Assembly: GCA_003254905.1 (NCBI GenBank)
Contig: QANU01064042.1
Span: forward strand, 69,456-133,455
Reading direction: 5' to 3'
DNA: 64,000 nucleotides
From: Nissolia schottii
Lineage: Eukaryota; Streptophyta; Magnoliopsida; Fabales; Fabaceae
Numbering within the stretch: the first letter of the stretch is position 1; each line of letters begins with the position of its first letter. Positions 10,386 to 22,599 of this stretch are shown piece by piece. Made by a program: the position numbers and the translations under genes. The notes below the pieces were generated by a model, which searched no databases, was not told where the DNA came from, and was given only the letters and a program-made list of their open reading frames with translations.

Positions 10386-11739
10386 TAGCACAAGTCATTT
10401 TATAACATTTTGCATCTCACTTGTAGGAGCAAATTGAGTTGGCTATGAATTTTTCTCTAGTTCCTACGTTTTTATCTTTCTGTAATCTCTCTCACTTTTA
10501 AGTAGAAATATATTCTTAAATTATATTTGATGGTTATTTGTATTATAGTAATTATGAAGAATTGGTTGGTTAGCTATTATGTATAGTTTATGTCCTTGTT
10601 ATAATTCTTATGTTTCATTTTTATAGTAATGCTCAAATAAGCTTACTACACCATTCTACTACGTACACCATTGGATGCAAGATTAGAAGGTAGGAACACG
10701 ATTCGCAAGAGAAGTGTTTAGTATTTTCTATGTTTATTTGGTCTAGAATGACCTTATGTTATTGTAGATTTATAGTTCTATTAATGTTTATGTTACCATC
10801 ATGAATTATACTACTTTAGTTTGATATTGGTTTGAATTTGATGTTTGTAAATGTTAGTATTTCTAATGGAACTTGATTTTTGATGTGGGAAGTTTGATAA
10901 AATTTATTTGTATGTAGTGTGCAAGTTAAATTACAATCGTGATAGCAAATTAAATTTATGCAGGAACTAGAAATTATAAAATTAAATTTATGCAAGAAAA
11001 AGATAAAAATTAACGTAATTAACCTTTGCTCTCAGTTCATATTGTGACATTTATTTTGTGGTTATTTTTGAATCGTACAATAAATTTTATTTATTGTGGG
11101 GGGTTTTAAAACTGTCACAAATTAAAAAAATTGCCACAAAATTTTCGAAGTTGACAACTGTCACAAATGATTTGTGGCAGATGAAAGTTTTATAAGTTGT
11201 CACAAATAATTTTGTGAATGTTAAAAACCACTCAGTAAACAAAAAAGTAATCTCCACAATTCAATTTTTTCTTGTGACCTCGTAAATGGGTTAGCATAAT
11301 ATAAATTTCAAATATTTTCTTCAAATCAACTTCCATCAATATATAGTTGGTTAGGTGACTGCACTAATGTTGAACTTGCAAATTATAATTATTTTTTTTT
11401 CTTCATAAAATTGGAAACCGAACAAAATGCTATTTATGGAAGCAATTTGAGAGTTCACACATGTGGACAATTACAAATCGTGATATTAAAAAAATTAGAC
11501 ATTATTAAATAATCATAAAAATAAACGTGGAAGGAAAAAAAGGATTTTATTAACAGCATAGATACCTTCCTATGTTTGACTCCAGCGAATCCATTTTCAT
11601 CTCTCCAAAATGCAAAATGAAGAGAGAAATCTCCACTCATATATATATATATATATATATATATTGTCAACGCAACCTCCTTCACTCATCCATCCATCCA
11701 TCTTGTTTTCTTGTGCTGCTCAGCCTGACGCATAATAAC
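10386..11739. other. Promoter-side intergenic DNA of the second NPF copy
   Basis: AT-rich. At 11100-11225 the words TGTCACAAAT, TGCCACAAAA and ATTTGTGGCAG recur in both orientations, as in the ends of CACTA- or Mutator-like elements. No TSD was found. An (AT)n run at 11638-11662 lies about 80 bases upstream of the NPF start codon. Confidence 0.35.
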
Positions 11740-12149
11740 ATGTCCACATCCACCGAAGAATATTACGACGACGACGTTTCGTTAGAAAAACCTCTGGCTC
11801 CTCCCACTATTACTGACGGTGACATCGTCAATGGCGCTATTGACTACAAAGGCCGATCCCTCATCAGATCCAAATCTGGCGCTTGGAAATCTGCTCGTTT
11901 CATCATAGGTAATTGGCACTCTTTTTTGCTTCCACTATTTTCTTCTCTATTTTAATTCATGTGATTTAATTTCTGCATAAATATATTTACGTGGTTGGTT
12001 GATTCAACCAAAGCACCGCCACCGCAGCAGAGAATGTCAACATATGGACAGGAACCACCTCCTTGCTTCCCGTTTTCGGAGCTTTCATCGCCGATTCTTA
12101 TCTCGGACGCCACCGCACCATCCTCATCTCTTCCGTCATCTATGTTCTG
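11740..12149 (+). pseudogene. NPF/PTR-family transporter, copy B, exons 1 and 2 (damaged)
   Basis: Exon 1 (11740-11908) encodes MSTSTEEYYDDDVSL, then GAIDYKGRSLIRSKSGAWKS and ARFIIG. This is the cytoplasmic N-terminus and start of the first helix of an NPF5-like proton-coupled transporter, with a GTAATT donor after the usual phase-1 glycine. Exon 2 is recognisable only from 12003 (FNQSTATAAENVNIW through DSYLGRHRTILISSVIYVL) to a GTTAGT donor at 12150. The stretch that should encode VEVAERFAYYG and SNLISYLTGPL, including the ExxER motif used in proton coupling, is missing or degenerate. Only hints (YLRGWL in another frame, after a TAA) remain between 11950 and 12002. This copy therefore cannot give a normal transporter. 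Exons 3 and 4 are at 26405-28195. Confidence 0.7.
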
Positions 12150-12485
12150 GTTAGTCAATATCCGTCAATAATTCCTTAATTTCTCTTTCCTTTCTCCCCT
12201 CTAACCAAGTAATTAATTAATTAATTAATTAATCACAAGTTTTAATTAAACAACTGACAACAATCAAATAAATATCATTTTTGTGTATGGATACTCGGTG
12301 TGCGTCCATTTGGAGTTCTACACAATGATGAATGAAGTCTCTGAGTCGACATACACATAATGCAACACTAACAATAAATTATGTACTAGTGTCATGCACG
12401 ACCCCATTAGTCTAAAAAGTAAACTCATCCCTTGCTTGACGGAATTTAATATTGTAACCTCCTGTTGAACGTGTACTTATTTTCT

Positions 12486-12523
<38 letters not shown>

Positions 12524-15500
12524 ATGTATGTATGTCTGTCTTTGTTTTTTCTTTATTGTATCTCTATCTTAAGCTGTTGCTATGATTATTATTATTATTA
12601 TTATTATTATTATTTCGAGTTTAAGTTCTATTCACACATATTGTCATTCAATCAAATCTTTTGATATGCATAAATTTTGAAGGAGTGAGAAAAAATGTCA
12701 ACCATTTAAGTTAATGTGACAAGATTTGATTGGAACATAATATAAAAAAAATTACACTATTAATGAATATAAATTACAAATTTTATTATTTTATTTTAAA
12801 TTTAATTTGAGTTGTGTTATTTGGACATGTCACGTCCTAGTGGGGTCCTTTATAAAAAGAAAACCAAGGAAAAAGAAACGAAATTAAAAGAGAGAAAGTG
12901 TAACACCATAATTCTTATATCACGCTTAAATCGTGTTATAGTTTAATTAGTTGTTACGTTTTAACTATTATTTATATATATAAATTTTAATACCATACTC
13001 TATAGAATTGCCACGTGAGCTTTTTACAATAGTTGACAATTTCTCTCATACCTCTTCCATATTCTCCCACATTGATGATAACCTTGGATCATTTTCAATT
13101 GACATTTACACGTCTTTCAAACATTTTATACTCCCTTTTAAATCTTATTATAATTCTCATCATCTTCATTCTTTGTAATGGAGAGTTACAACCCTCACTC
13201 CCCTAATTCCAAATCTCACACCTCACATATGAATATAAATAAATAATCATTACTAAAAAAATTGATTTGAGATATTGTGATCGGGGAATAACAATTCCAT
13301 TCAATATTTTTGAGTAGGATGATAGATTGAAATACAATAATAGTATTAGTTATAAATAGTACATGTTATTTAGTTTAATTATGTCTCCTTTTATTATCAA
13401 TTATTATAATTTACTAAAACATCAAACATATATATTTCAAATAATGTACCAGGAAGGATAAACACAAAGATAAGTTAAAAGGATAAAAGTCATTTAAATA
13501 TTATATCTATATAGTTTTACTATATTAAAAAGTGTATGTACATTGCGTTGAGATAACATTTACTAATTTATTTTTATTTTGGACTAAATAGTATCACATA
13601 TCTTTTTTTTTTAACACATAAAAATATATATTTCTTTCGGTAGTCTTTTTTTTTTTGCGTATCGTGCCAGTTTAAATCTAGTTGTATTAACTTTCAATTC
13701 CTCATTAAAATACCATGGGCAGAAAAACAATGAGCAATATTTTCATTTTTGGAGAACATATTGAAAACAAAGCTTGATTCTTGTACCATATGCTCCATGA
13801 TTCTTGTACTCCATCATGTAAAATATCCATGCTTCATACATCATCTTTTATCATTAAAACAATTTAAAAATTGGATAAAATAGTAGGACCCACAAAAATA
13901 AAAGATTGAGATGATAATTAGTAGTGCCTAAAATAATTTTTTCCATGATGAATACAAGTATTTCTTATTGTGCGCACACCTCCTGGGAGATCTGTCGCGT
14001 ACCAGAATTAAAGAAACTCGATCGGGTGATCTCTTTGAGGAAAAGGCTACACGTACTAGGATAGAATCCTCCTCAGGTCCTCTTCTAAGTTCTCCTCTTG
14101 TTGTTTAACCTCTAGGTCTACCTCACAGTCCACAACCGGGTCGAACTGGTTGACCAACTCCTTAGTCTCAACATCTAAAGTGAGGGTGTAACTCGGAGTG
14201 TTCGAATTGATCTCCACCATTGGTGCGGGCTCCTCTAGTTGCAAAGGAAGTGTCTATGCTACTGCTTAGCAGATGCTACCTAAAGTGGTACAACTGGGAT
14301 TGGAACCACAACTGGCTCATTCATGTCCCTCTGAAAACCCATGCAAATTAATCCCACGCATGATCTACTAGGAACGTAAAACTAGAGATGGTTATATAGC
14401 TCGCAGTCTATGACCAGTCCACAGACTACTCAATTTGCATGAGTTATATATGTATATGATTAATTAATTTGTCAATCCGATTCGTTTAAATGTGGGCTTT
14501 TGAATCTGCCTCACATATCATGCAAGTTTAACGACTTCAACCTGTAGAGGAGTCTGTGAACTAGCTCACAGACCACTCCATTATTTATTTATATTTTTTT
14601 TTACCCATTAGTTGTCTATTTATTTATTTATTTTATCACAATGTGAAACTTTCTCTTTTGAGTTTTTTCTTCAAGCGGCGACGCATTCTACTTCATCACT
14701 GTCTCTATGTATGCCTCTCCTCTTCCTCTCGTCTTCTCGCTATTGATGATTGCACCGCACCAACCACAGCCTTCTCCCTCTCACACTGGCGAACACTTGT
14801 CTAGGAGCTTCCGTTTAAGGATTACACAAAATATTGGACATTATGACTCTTATTTTTTGTTTTATTTTTTCATTTTAAAAGTTTAGATGAAAAAAAGGAG
14901 GCAACATCTTGCGCCTTTAAGGATCTTTCTTTGACCCTGATATTGGAATTGTGGCAAAACTACATGTGTCGCAGGCACAATAGCTTAGAAAGCGGCGTGA
15001 ACCTATTTTCGACGATTCTTTATATTAATAACTTTTAACGGGTATGTTAATATTATTTAGGTGTGAAGATTCATAATAATATTTTCTTTTGTTAAGATTT
15101 GGAATTTTTTTTTATAATGTTTCAATTTCTTCTTTTACATGGATTCGTCTGAAATGTTAAAACTTTAAATAAAATTGCAAAAAATATGTATTAATGCGAG
15201 TTGGCCCGCGGACCACATGGAGTACACAGTGCAAACACAAGCTTATATAGTTAGCAGTCCATTTATTTTGTAGACCAACTTGGTCTGATGCGTTTAGTTT
15301 TGATCTGTCGCAGACCAAGTTAAGCGGATCAGGCTAGCCTGCATACCCAACTCGACATAACACAAGTTAGAGTGGTGGTCATCATTGTCACTATGCCAAC
15401 CTCTAGGTCATCGTGAGAAACTATGTATCTTAGTGGGCCATAACCTTGATGATCAAGTGTCATCGCCGTCGTTCAAGTCACTTCAGATTTATTGTTAAAA

Positions 15501-16079
15501 GATGTAAGCGTGTAAGATTCAATTAATTAGATTTTCAAAAACGTTACTTCGAAGTGGTTACTAGTTCATGTAATGTTTTAACACACAGTAATGCATCTTA
15601 TAATTTAAACATAATCTAAAGCTTGTGAGCCGTGGATCGAACTTGTGTTGATGGACCGTGTGGGTGAAATCAAAATTTTGTCTCAAATGATTGGTGATTG
15701 CTCAGACTTCAAAGGTGTTGGAAGCACACGGAGTCGTCGATGGTGAGCATAGAAACAAAAGCTCCAGAGATGGAGGTGTGTGCCACCGTCGGTGACATCG
15801 ATGAGCATAAGGACACAATTGAGCACGCGGTCGAAGCTAGGAGCACGAAGAGTCCCTGGCGGTGAGCATAGAAACGGAAGCTCCGGAGATGGAGGTGTGT
15901 GTTGCTGCTGGTGAGTGCAAAAGGAGATGGAGTTTAAGATTTAGGGTTGGTTGTCTGCGGTGGCTACTTGCATAGAAACGAAATGATTGGTGCTTGCTGC
16001 TTGGTGAAGGATAGTGCATTTCTGTGCAAGAAGAGATACCAAAATGACATCATTTTTTTAAAAGCAAAATGGCATCGTT
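12150..16079. other. Expanded NPF intron / unassigned AT-rich DNA
   Basis: No supported gene. It contains microsatellites: (TA)n then (TG)/(TATG) at 12487-12540 and (ATT)n at 12583-12616. A 62-codon acidic minus frame at 14056-14244 and a 39-base direct repeat (copies near 15744 and 15863, GAGATGGAGGTGTGTG core, about 119 bases apart) are visible but unassigned. A TGTAACACCATAATTC at 12900 looks like an LTR start, but no matching end was found. Confidence 0.4.
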
Positions 16080-16280
16080 TTGCTTGTTTTGAGCTCTTGT
16101 GGTAAACTCGTGAAATTGCCACTAAACTCGCAATTTTGAACGATTTTAATTGAGTTTACCCAAGTTCAATCGAGTTCACACAGAAATGAGTTTGCATCCG
16201 ATTTGGCTCAATTTTACTACATGGGAATGTAAACTCATCCGAGTTTATGAGTTAGCACTCGATTTTAATAACCATGATGT
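16080..16280. mobile_element. Short element of the TAAACTCGT family
   Basis: Multiple TAAACTCGT / GAGTTTA words in both orientations. The right end GAGTTAGCACTCGATTTTAATAACCATG resembles the right end of the larger element at 17560-18120 (GAGTTAACTTGAGAGTTTAATAATCATG). The left edge is uncertain. Confidence 0.45.
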
Positions 16281-16289
16281 GGTGTACTA

Positions 16290-16790
16290 TTTCTTTCTAT
16301 GTGTTGTAATGTTTATTTATGAGTGTTGTATTGTTTGTTTGTTATGGCTGTAATAGTTATTTTTATGTAGTGTAATGCTTGTTTATGTGTATTGTAATGT
16401 TTGTTTAAGAGTTTTGTAATGTTTGTTTCTGTGTGGTGTAATATTTGTTTATTTGTTGTGTAATATTTTTTTAGAGAGTGAGTTGGGAGTAGGAGAGAGT
16501 AAGAGTATTAATTTTCGTTATTTAAGTGGGTATGAGTCCAATTTTGTTTTATCTATGTGCTTGATAATGTTTGTTTCTAAGAGAGTAAGATCATACATTT
16601 TATAGTGTGAGTAAGGAGACTGAGGAGTAAGAGAGAGGGTGTGATATTTATTTTTCACTATTTAATTGGGTACGAGTCCCAATTTATTTTATTTTATTTA
16701 AGTAGTTGACAATGCTTATTTTTCTGTTTTGTAATGTTTATTTCTCTGTTTTGCAATGTTTGTTTCTGTGTTTGTTGTACCAAGTCATAT
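16290..16790 (+). repeat. Degenerate TGTAATGTTTGTTT repeat tract
   Basis: Words close to TGTAATGTTTGTTTATGTG recur about ten times at irregular spacing, interrupted by two similar GAGTGAGTTGGGAGTAGGAG / GAGTAAGGAGACTGAGGAG blocks. A similar vocabulary appears inside the foldback element at 53324-53774. Confidence 0.5.
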
Positions 16791-16942
16791 GTTGACTTTA
16801 CGTTGGATGTATTTCAATTGTACACTTAACACTACTATTACAGAATGAGTGTACAATTTATACAACTTGAGCCCACCTATACACCTCGACTAGAAAAAAT
16901 AATGAAAAATATTATACAAAATCTAGACAACTAATACAAAAT

Positions 16943-17116
16943 GGGTTAAGCTAACAAGTGCCCTAAGGGCACTTGTTAATATACTTAAAATAGAGTATTT
17001 TTGACGTTTTCAATATTTTTAATGCATTAAATATTTCACATTTTCGTTTTTTCAATACATAATTATGTTTTATGGGTTTCTTACCAAGTGCCTTATGGCA
17101 CTTGTTAGCAAAACCC
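16943..17116. mobile_element. MITE (MULE-type) with 9-base target-site duplication
   Basis: 174-base element with about 20-base terminal inverted repeats (GGGTTAAGCTAACAAGTGCC at the left; GGCACTTGTTAGCAAAACCC at the right). It is flanked on both sides by ATACAAAAT (16934-16942 and 17117-17125). Each end is itself a hairpin (AAGTGCCCTAAGGGCACTT and AAGTGCCTTATGGCACTT). A 9-base TSD points to the Mutator superfamily. No coding capacity. Confidence 0.85.
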
Positions 17117-17383
17117 ATACAAAATTGATATCAATAAGAAATAATCAGAACTAGCTATTATTCTACAATGAAATAAGGAATGAGCTAGCAAAAGAAGAGC
17201 TTCTAGATGGAAATAAAATATTTGCAAGAAGAAACTAATGCTCTTTACAGGCTAGGATCATGGTTATGGGCTATTGACTCATTTTGTTTGTTGGGCTTGA
17301 AGGTTAGTTAAGTAGGTCTTTCCTTCTTCTACTAGTTTGACTTACCCATTACAATCTATTACTACTATAACTCCTAAACACTC

Positions 17384-18643
17384 ACATAAAGGGGGAGCCA
17401 ATCTCATGGGGGAGGTTCATCCCTTGAAAGATTTGGTGACCATTTCCCCTTTTTAGTTAGGTTTTTTTTTTCCTGTTATTTTGGTCTTAACTTCTCAATA
17501 GTTGATGGGTGTTTGATAGCTTATCTAGTGAACTTTCTTGATGGCAGGATGTCTGGATCTAAAGTTGTTAAACTCAAGAGTTTAAGTAAACTCGTGGAAC
17601 CTTAGCAAACTCAAATCGTAAACTCATAAGAGTTCATAAGTAAAATAATATGTTATAACCAATATAATTAGAAACTAAACATGATTAAATATTGTATTTA
17701 TAATTAAAATTGAATAATGTTAACTTTATATTAAATTGATAAAAAAATCATAAAATACACCTTAATGCTTGTCATTTAGTTGTTATGTCATACTTTATTA
17801 TGTATGTGTATTATTTTATAATTCGATAAAACATAGCTCAATTAATAAAAATATGAAATTAGCTTAATAAACTTAATAGATATTGTCTAACATAAAGAAA
17901 GTTAGGTAAGTATCTAACAAAATTACAAAATTTGTACATTTGGAGTTAAACTTGTAAACTCGTACGTAGATTTTAACTCATAAACTCGCTAGTAAAATCA
18001 AAAGTTTACTTAAACTCGTACGAGTTTACAAAAAAGAGTTTACATAAGTGTTAACTCGTTTTGTGTAGTAAAATCGTAAACTCGTAAGGGTTTACGAGTT
18101 AACTTGAGAGTTTAATAATCATGTTTGGATCGATGAGTAAATCATCAGCGCGACTCATGTTTTGGGTTCTCACTGTTGCAGATTTTTCTTGAATTGGAAG
18201 ATGTCACTTGTTCAGATTGGCAACTTCTAGCTGGCTGTGGTTGTGGGTTGAGTTATTTTTGAGGCAACATACCTCTTTCTATTACACACAATTGTTTTGA
18301 AGGCTGTGGGTTCTAATGTGTACCACGCTGTTGGCTTCAGCTCTTGGCTTTTGCAACATTTTTGTTGTGTTGATCTTTTTATATAGACTGATTACAAGGT
18401 TTATAGAACACTTCAAATAGAAGATCTGAGATCTTAACGTTGCTCACCTAGGCGTTCGACAGTATTTATAGTGTGATGCTACAGACATCCCTAATGTGTC
18501 ACTTATAGTTGTATAGGTTTCATTAGATGTATTTTCAGACTTAGGTTGATCTTAACAGTTCTGTTATATCAATTTCTATGTTGTAATACACAAAGGCATA
18601 GGCCTTTTATATATTTATCAATAAAAATTTATTGAAAAAAAAA
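17384..18643 (+). mobile_element. 5'-truncated LINE insertion with poly(A) and 14-base TSD
   Basis: ACTCCTAAACACTC occurs at 17370-17383 and again at 18644-18657, directly after a run of ten As. The body ends with a LINE-like 3' UTR (ACAAAGGCATAGGCC and ATCAATAAAAATTTATTG before the A-run). The length includes a 561-base MITE inserted later at 17560-18120, so the LINE piece itself is about 690 bases and contains no recognisable coding sequence. Confidence 0.75.
17560..18120. mobile_element. TIR element of the TAAACTCGT family, nested in the LINE
   Basis: Inverted ends (GTTGTTAAACTC at the left, GAGTTTAATAATC at the right) flank AT-rich DNA with many TAAACTCGT / ACGAGTTTA subterminal words. 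ATGTCTGGATC (17549-17559) and ATGTTTGGATC (18121-18131) look like an 11-base TSD with one mismatch; 9-11 bases fits Mutator-like elements. Non-coding. Confidence 0.6.
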
Positions 18644-18657
18644 ACTCCTAAACACTC

Positions 18658-19739
18658 GAATATTTATTTCTAACCATTTTTTTTGTACTCATAAACTTTG
18701 AGTTGGCTTTTTCACCCTTGTGGCGTAGTTTTCCAAACTAATTCTTGAATTAGAGTAGCTTTACAACTATTCCGGGTCTAGTGTATTTTTTGCGTGTGTC
18801 AGTACAAAAGAGCTATTCTAGGGTCGTGACACGTGAAAAAAAAAAAATTGCACTAAAAATAGGATACCATAAATGTCCCTCACGCGCCAGCAACATCAAG
18901 CACCCAAGACAAATGGATGAAGCAGACAAAAGAGCTGTTGAAAATAGTGTTGTCTACGCATCCCCCTACATCTTCCCAATGCACACTAGTTGCGTCTTCC
19001 CAATGCCTGTGTTGACTGAATTACCTATTGTGTTGACCGCTTGCAAAAGAGCTTGTCAAAATAGCGATTTTCTCTCTGTCTGCCATTTTGGCCACAATGG
19101 ACCACTATAAACGGGGGACACTTGAATCAGAGCGTTTTTGGAAAGTTTCTTCTCCATCGCCACTCCTCCAAGAATGCTTTTCGCTGCAATATTGTACGCT
19201 TAAGTCTTCTTCTCCTGCTATGAAGGTATTTTTTCTCTTCCTTTTCTACTTTCTAGTAATATTGTACTATTGTTTTCTTGGTGTATTTTGCTGATATTGT
19301 TTATTTAAAAGTGCAACCTTGTATGATAATAGGACTACAAACTAAACACTAGTAAAAAACAAGTAGAGTAGAGTAGAGTAAAAAATATAATTATTTTTAA
19401 TGCTCTTTTTATGCAGATATTTATACATTGTTTATTTTTAATTCGTTCCTCAATTTGGAGTGTTGGCATCTTCAAGTTTTTACAACTATTAGTCTTCTTT
19501 CCTGAAATTTTCCTCGCTTGTCACGAGCAACCTTCTACATGCTTCTTACACTTCACAAAGATTTACATTTGGTGCAATTTCATAGAGTAAGTTTTGACAA
19601 CTGCCTTGGCATCATCTTTACTATTGATGTAGACCCTTTTGTAATGTGAAGATTAAGAATAATTATCAATGTTAGATTAGGCCAAAACATAATCACTTGT
19701 CTCCTTTAAGTCATTAAGGGGTTGGCATAGTGTGGTGCC
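18658..19739. other. Unassigned stretch left of the gypsy element
   Basis: No gene supported. A 109-codon plus frame at 18781-19110 is open but has no recognisable motif, and its composition does not suggest coding. Confidence 0.35.
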
Positions 19740-20051
19740 ATAAGACATGCCCCAAATATCCCTACGAAGGGACAAGAAGGGGAACTATGAGGGGTTATGG
19801 ATTGGAGGGCTTTGGACCTTGTCGCACATCCCAAAAATGCCATGGGATCCTCTCCAAGGCCTTTTTGGCCAGCTAGGGAGCTTAGAGAGCAAGCAAAAAA
19901 CGCATCCTTACGGCAGGCCTATGTGTGACAACAACAAAACAGTCTCCAGACAGGCACCATGGCTTATCTGACATTAAGGGTGAACATGGGTCGTACCCAA
20001 CCCGCCAAATCCGCAGCAGAATGTTGGACGATGCCCCACGGGAGTAGAGCG

Positions 20052-20524
20052 AATACCTCCCACTAGCTCTGTGGGCATACAGAACTACAACCCATGGAAC
20101 AACAAGAGCAACACCGTTCTCTTTGGTATACGGAGCTGAAGCATTGTTACCAACAGAAATCGAGCTACCAACAGTAAGAGTGGTCATACAAGAAGAAGGA
20201 AGCACAGAAAGAGGCGTAGAATTAGAACAACTGGAGGAGTTAAGAGATAAGGATGTGGAACAAATGAAGAAATACCAACAGCGGCTGGGCCTAGCATATG
20301 ACAAACAAGTTCGCCCGAGAATGTTCGAGAAGGGAGACCAAGTGATGAAAGCTGTTGATGGAGTAATGAGGAAACAAGCCATGCCCAAATGGGCACCCAA
20401 GTGGGAGGGTCCCTGTGTGGTCGATGAAGCGTATGACAATGGACATCGCATCCTCTTTAATCCAACCACAGGCAAGCAAACTGACCCTATCAATTTTAAA
20501 TATATTAAGAAGTATTATGCGTGA
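20052..20524 (+). pseudogene. Gypsy integrase C-terminal fragment
   Basis: After a TAG, the frame reads EYLPLALWAYRTTT, TPFSLVYGAEALLPTEIELP, GVELEQLEELRDKDVEQMKK, YQQRLGLAYDKQVRPRMFEK, MPKWAPKWEGPCVV and NFKYIKKYYA, ending at TGA 20522-20524. This is the end of the integrase catalytic core and the C-terminal DNA-binding part of a Ty3/gypsy polyprotein, close to plant Tat/Ogre-type sequences. The catalytic D,D,E region, RNase H and RT are absent upstream. Confidence 0.85.
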
Positions 20525-22599
20525 AGTTGGGGGAGACATTTTGCTAGGAAGAGACATGCTTGTGTTTTTCACCCCCTTTATTTTGTAGACTAGTGCACAC
20601 TATGGGTTAGGTAGTTGTGAATTGTTTCTTTTTGCTTGTTAGGATCTCTAAGCACTAGCCTAAATATCATATTTAAGATGGAGTAGTACGATGTCCTTTT
20701 TAAAAAAAGGAGCAATGATGAAAAGAATACGTTGCACGACTCTTATTATGTTGTCACTAATTGTCATTATCATGAATGCAATGCATGCATACACTTGGTA
20801 TTTTTATGCATAAGAGGGTCACAAAAAAGAAGAAGGAGGAGAACATAGTAACAATACCAATGCTTGGCACAAAGTGAATAACTGTACCAAAAGCCTTAAT
20901 GGCCATCCAAAACAAAGCCAATATAGCACAAAAGTGCATTAGTGAAAGAAGGCCCATGTGCGTGAGTTTCTAGGGCATTTAAGGAACCCACAGTCACCAT
21001 CTTTTGATCGCCTTCCGAGGCACAAGCCCAATAGGCTAGCCCCACCATAGGTGATGCCCAAAGTGACAGAACTCAGCTAGGCTCATAGGACTCTCGTCTA
21101 TAGTAGAACGTTCTAGTCACCCCAAACGTAGTTGTCCCTAAGTGAGAGTATCAGGGTGCAGGAGATATCTCTTACGGATTAACCACGGATGCCTCAGGGC
21201 ATGGCCGAAACATGAAGTCTTGAAACATTTTATGAGCAGGGAAATAAGCTCATGAAATACGCCCATGTTTCTCCCAACATAGGATGGGCAATGGAAACAG
21301 TATGATGAGAAATTCAGAGCTACAAGAATTTCTACCACCCCCATCCTATGGATGCTCACCTACATCGCTTAAGTATCGCACTAGTTTGAAAATATCCAGG
21401 GCTGCAAGGAATATTCCTAAAGTACTTAATGCATTTTACGCCCACTTATCGACGCACTCCACAGTTGGAAGCTGGGACTGAAAATAGAGACCAATGAGAC
21501 TCGATGAAAGTCCTAACATGTATGCGCCCAAAGCCTTATGGGCAGATCAGAAACTGAGGGTCGCATACGCATGGAGCCTAAGTCATAGGCCAACACCCTA
21601 GTCTCAAGCACAAAACATTCACATAAAGGTGAGCATCACAAAAACAAGAGTGATGCGAGACTGAAGAGGTGAAGCCGCTTAGGTACAACCAAAGGGCCAT
21701 CATACCTTCATGACCACGATGGCCGACAATACAATCATGTTCAGCCATGACTAGAACAAGCCACCAAACATACAGATTCTCTCACCCTTCAACTGAGGAG
21801 GAGACAACACACATAGCCAAACGCGCCAGGCGCGAATATTTCAACCGGATAGAAAAGAAAGGCCCGCTCAAAAGCACAAGCTTACATTGTGCAACCTCCC
21901 AAATAAGGGAGAATCGTACGGGCAAACCAAAGGTTATTCACAGCCAATATAAAGCCAAAAAAAAGCAAAGGAAAAGAAACAAGAAGCAACAAGATTCACA
22001 AACAACAGCAAAGTGCACAACACTCATAAGTCCATGGCCAAAACACTAGTGCATAAGAGCACCAGTAAACAAATTGCACACCAGAATTTTTTCTTTTTTT
22101 AGCAGATCTGCGGGGCGTATTTCATCACAGCTATGCCCTACAGTGCATTTCTCAACAAAACCACTCAAGGGGCATTTCCAGCATAACCTACCCAGATTAG
22201 AGCATACCAAGACAAGAATAACATATTTCACAAACAGAAAGTGTAGAAAACACAGGAGCATGTGGTAAACATTGCTGCACAGCTGGGCATCAGCAAGCAA
22301 GCTATGATTTAGAACCTATTATAGTAAGCCTAGTTCAAGGCATATCCTACAATAAACATGTTCAATGTATACTCCGCAAAAGAGCTACTCAGAGTACATT
22401 TCCGGCATAGCCTACCAAGACTAAAAGCCAACAAGGCAAAATTACAAATTCCATAAAAATGTCAAGAGTTACCTAATACATGATAAAAACTATCTCTCTA
22501 AAGACTAGTCTATGCAAGATTCATCAACAGATTACACCGTCACAAGTAAAGAAAGTAATTCCAAAGCTTCCAGCGAGAAAGGGGATGACATTAAATGGA
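20525..22599. other. Non-coding region between pol and the antisense gene
   Basis: No gene supported. Two diverged direct repeats lie at about 22110-22260 and 22330-22470 (shared words GCATTTCCAGCATAACCTACC / ACATTTCCGGCATAGCCTACC, then CACAAACAGAAA / CAAATTCCATAAA). Confidence 0.5.

Noticed and set aside
12900-12930. TGTAACACC as the start of another long LTR
   Set aside because: None of the downstream landmarks of the family follow.
19882-20493. 203-codon minus-strand frame
   Set aside because: It is a shadow of the gypsy integrase end on the plus strand.
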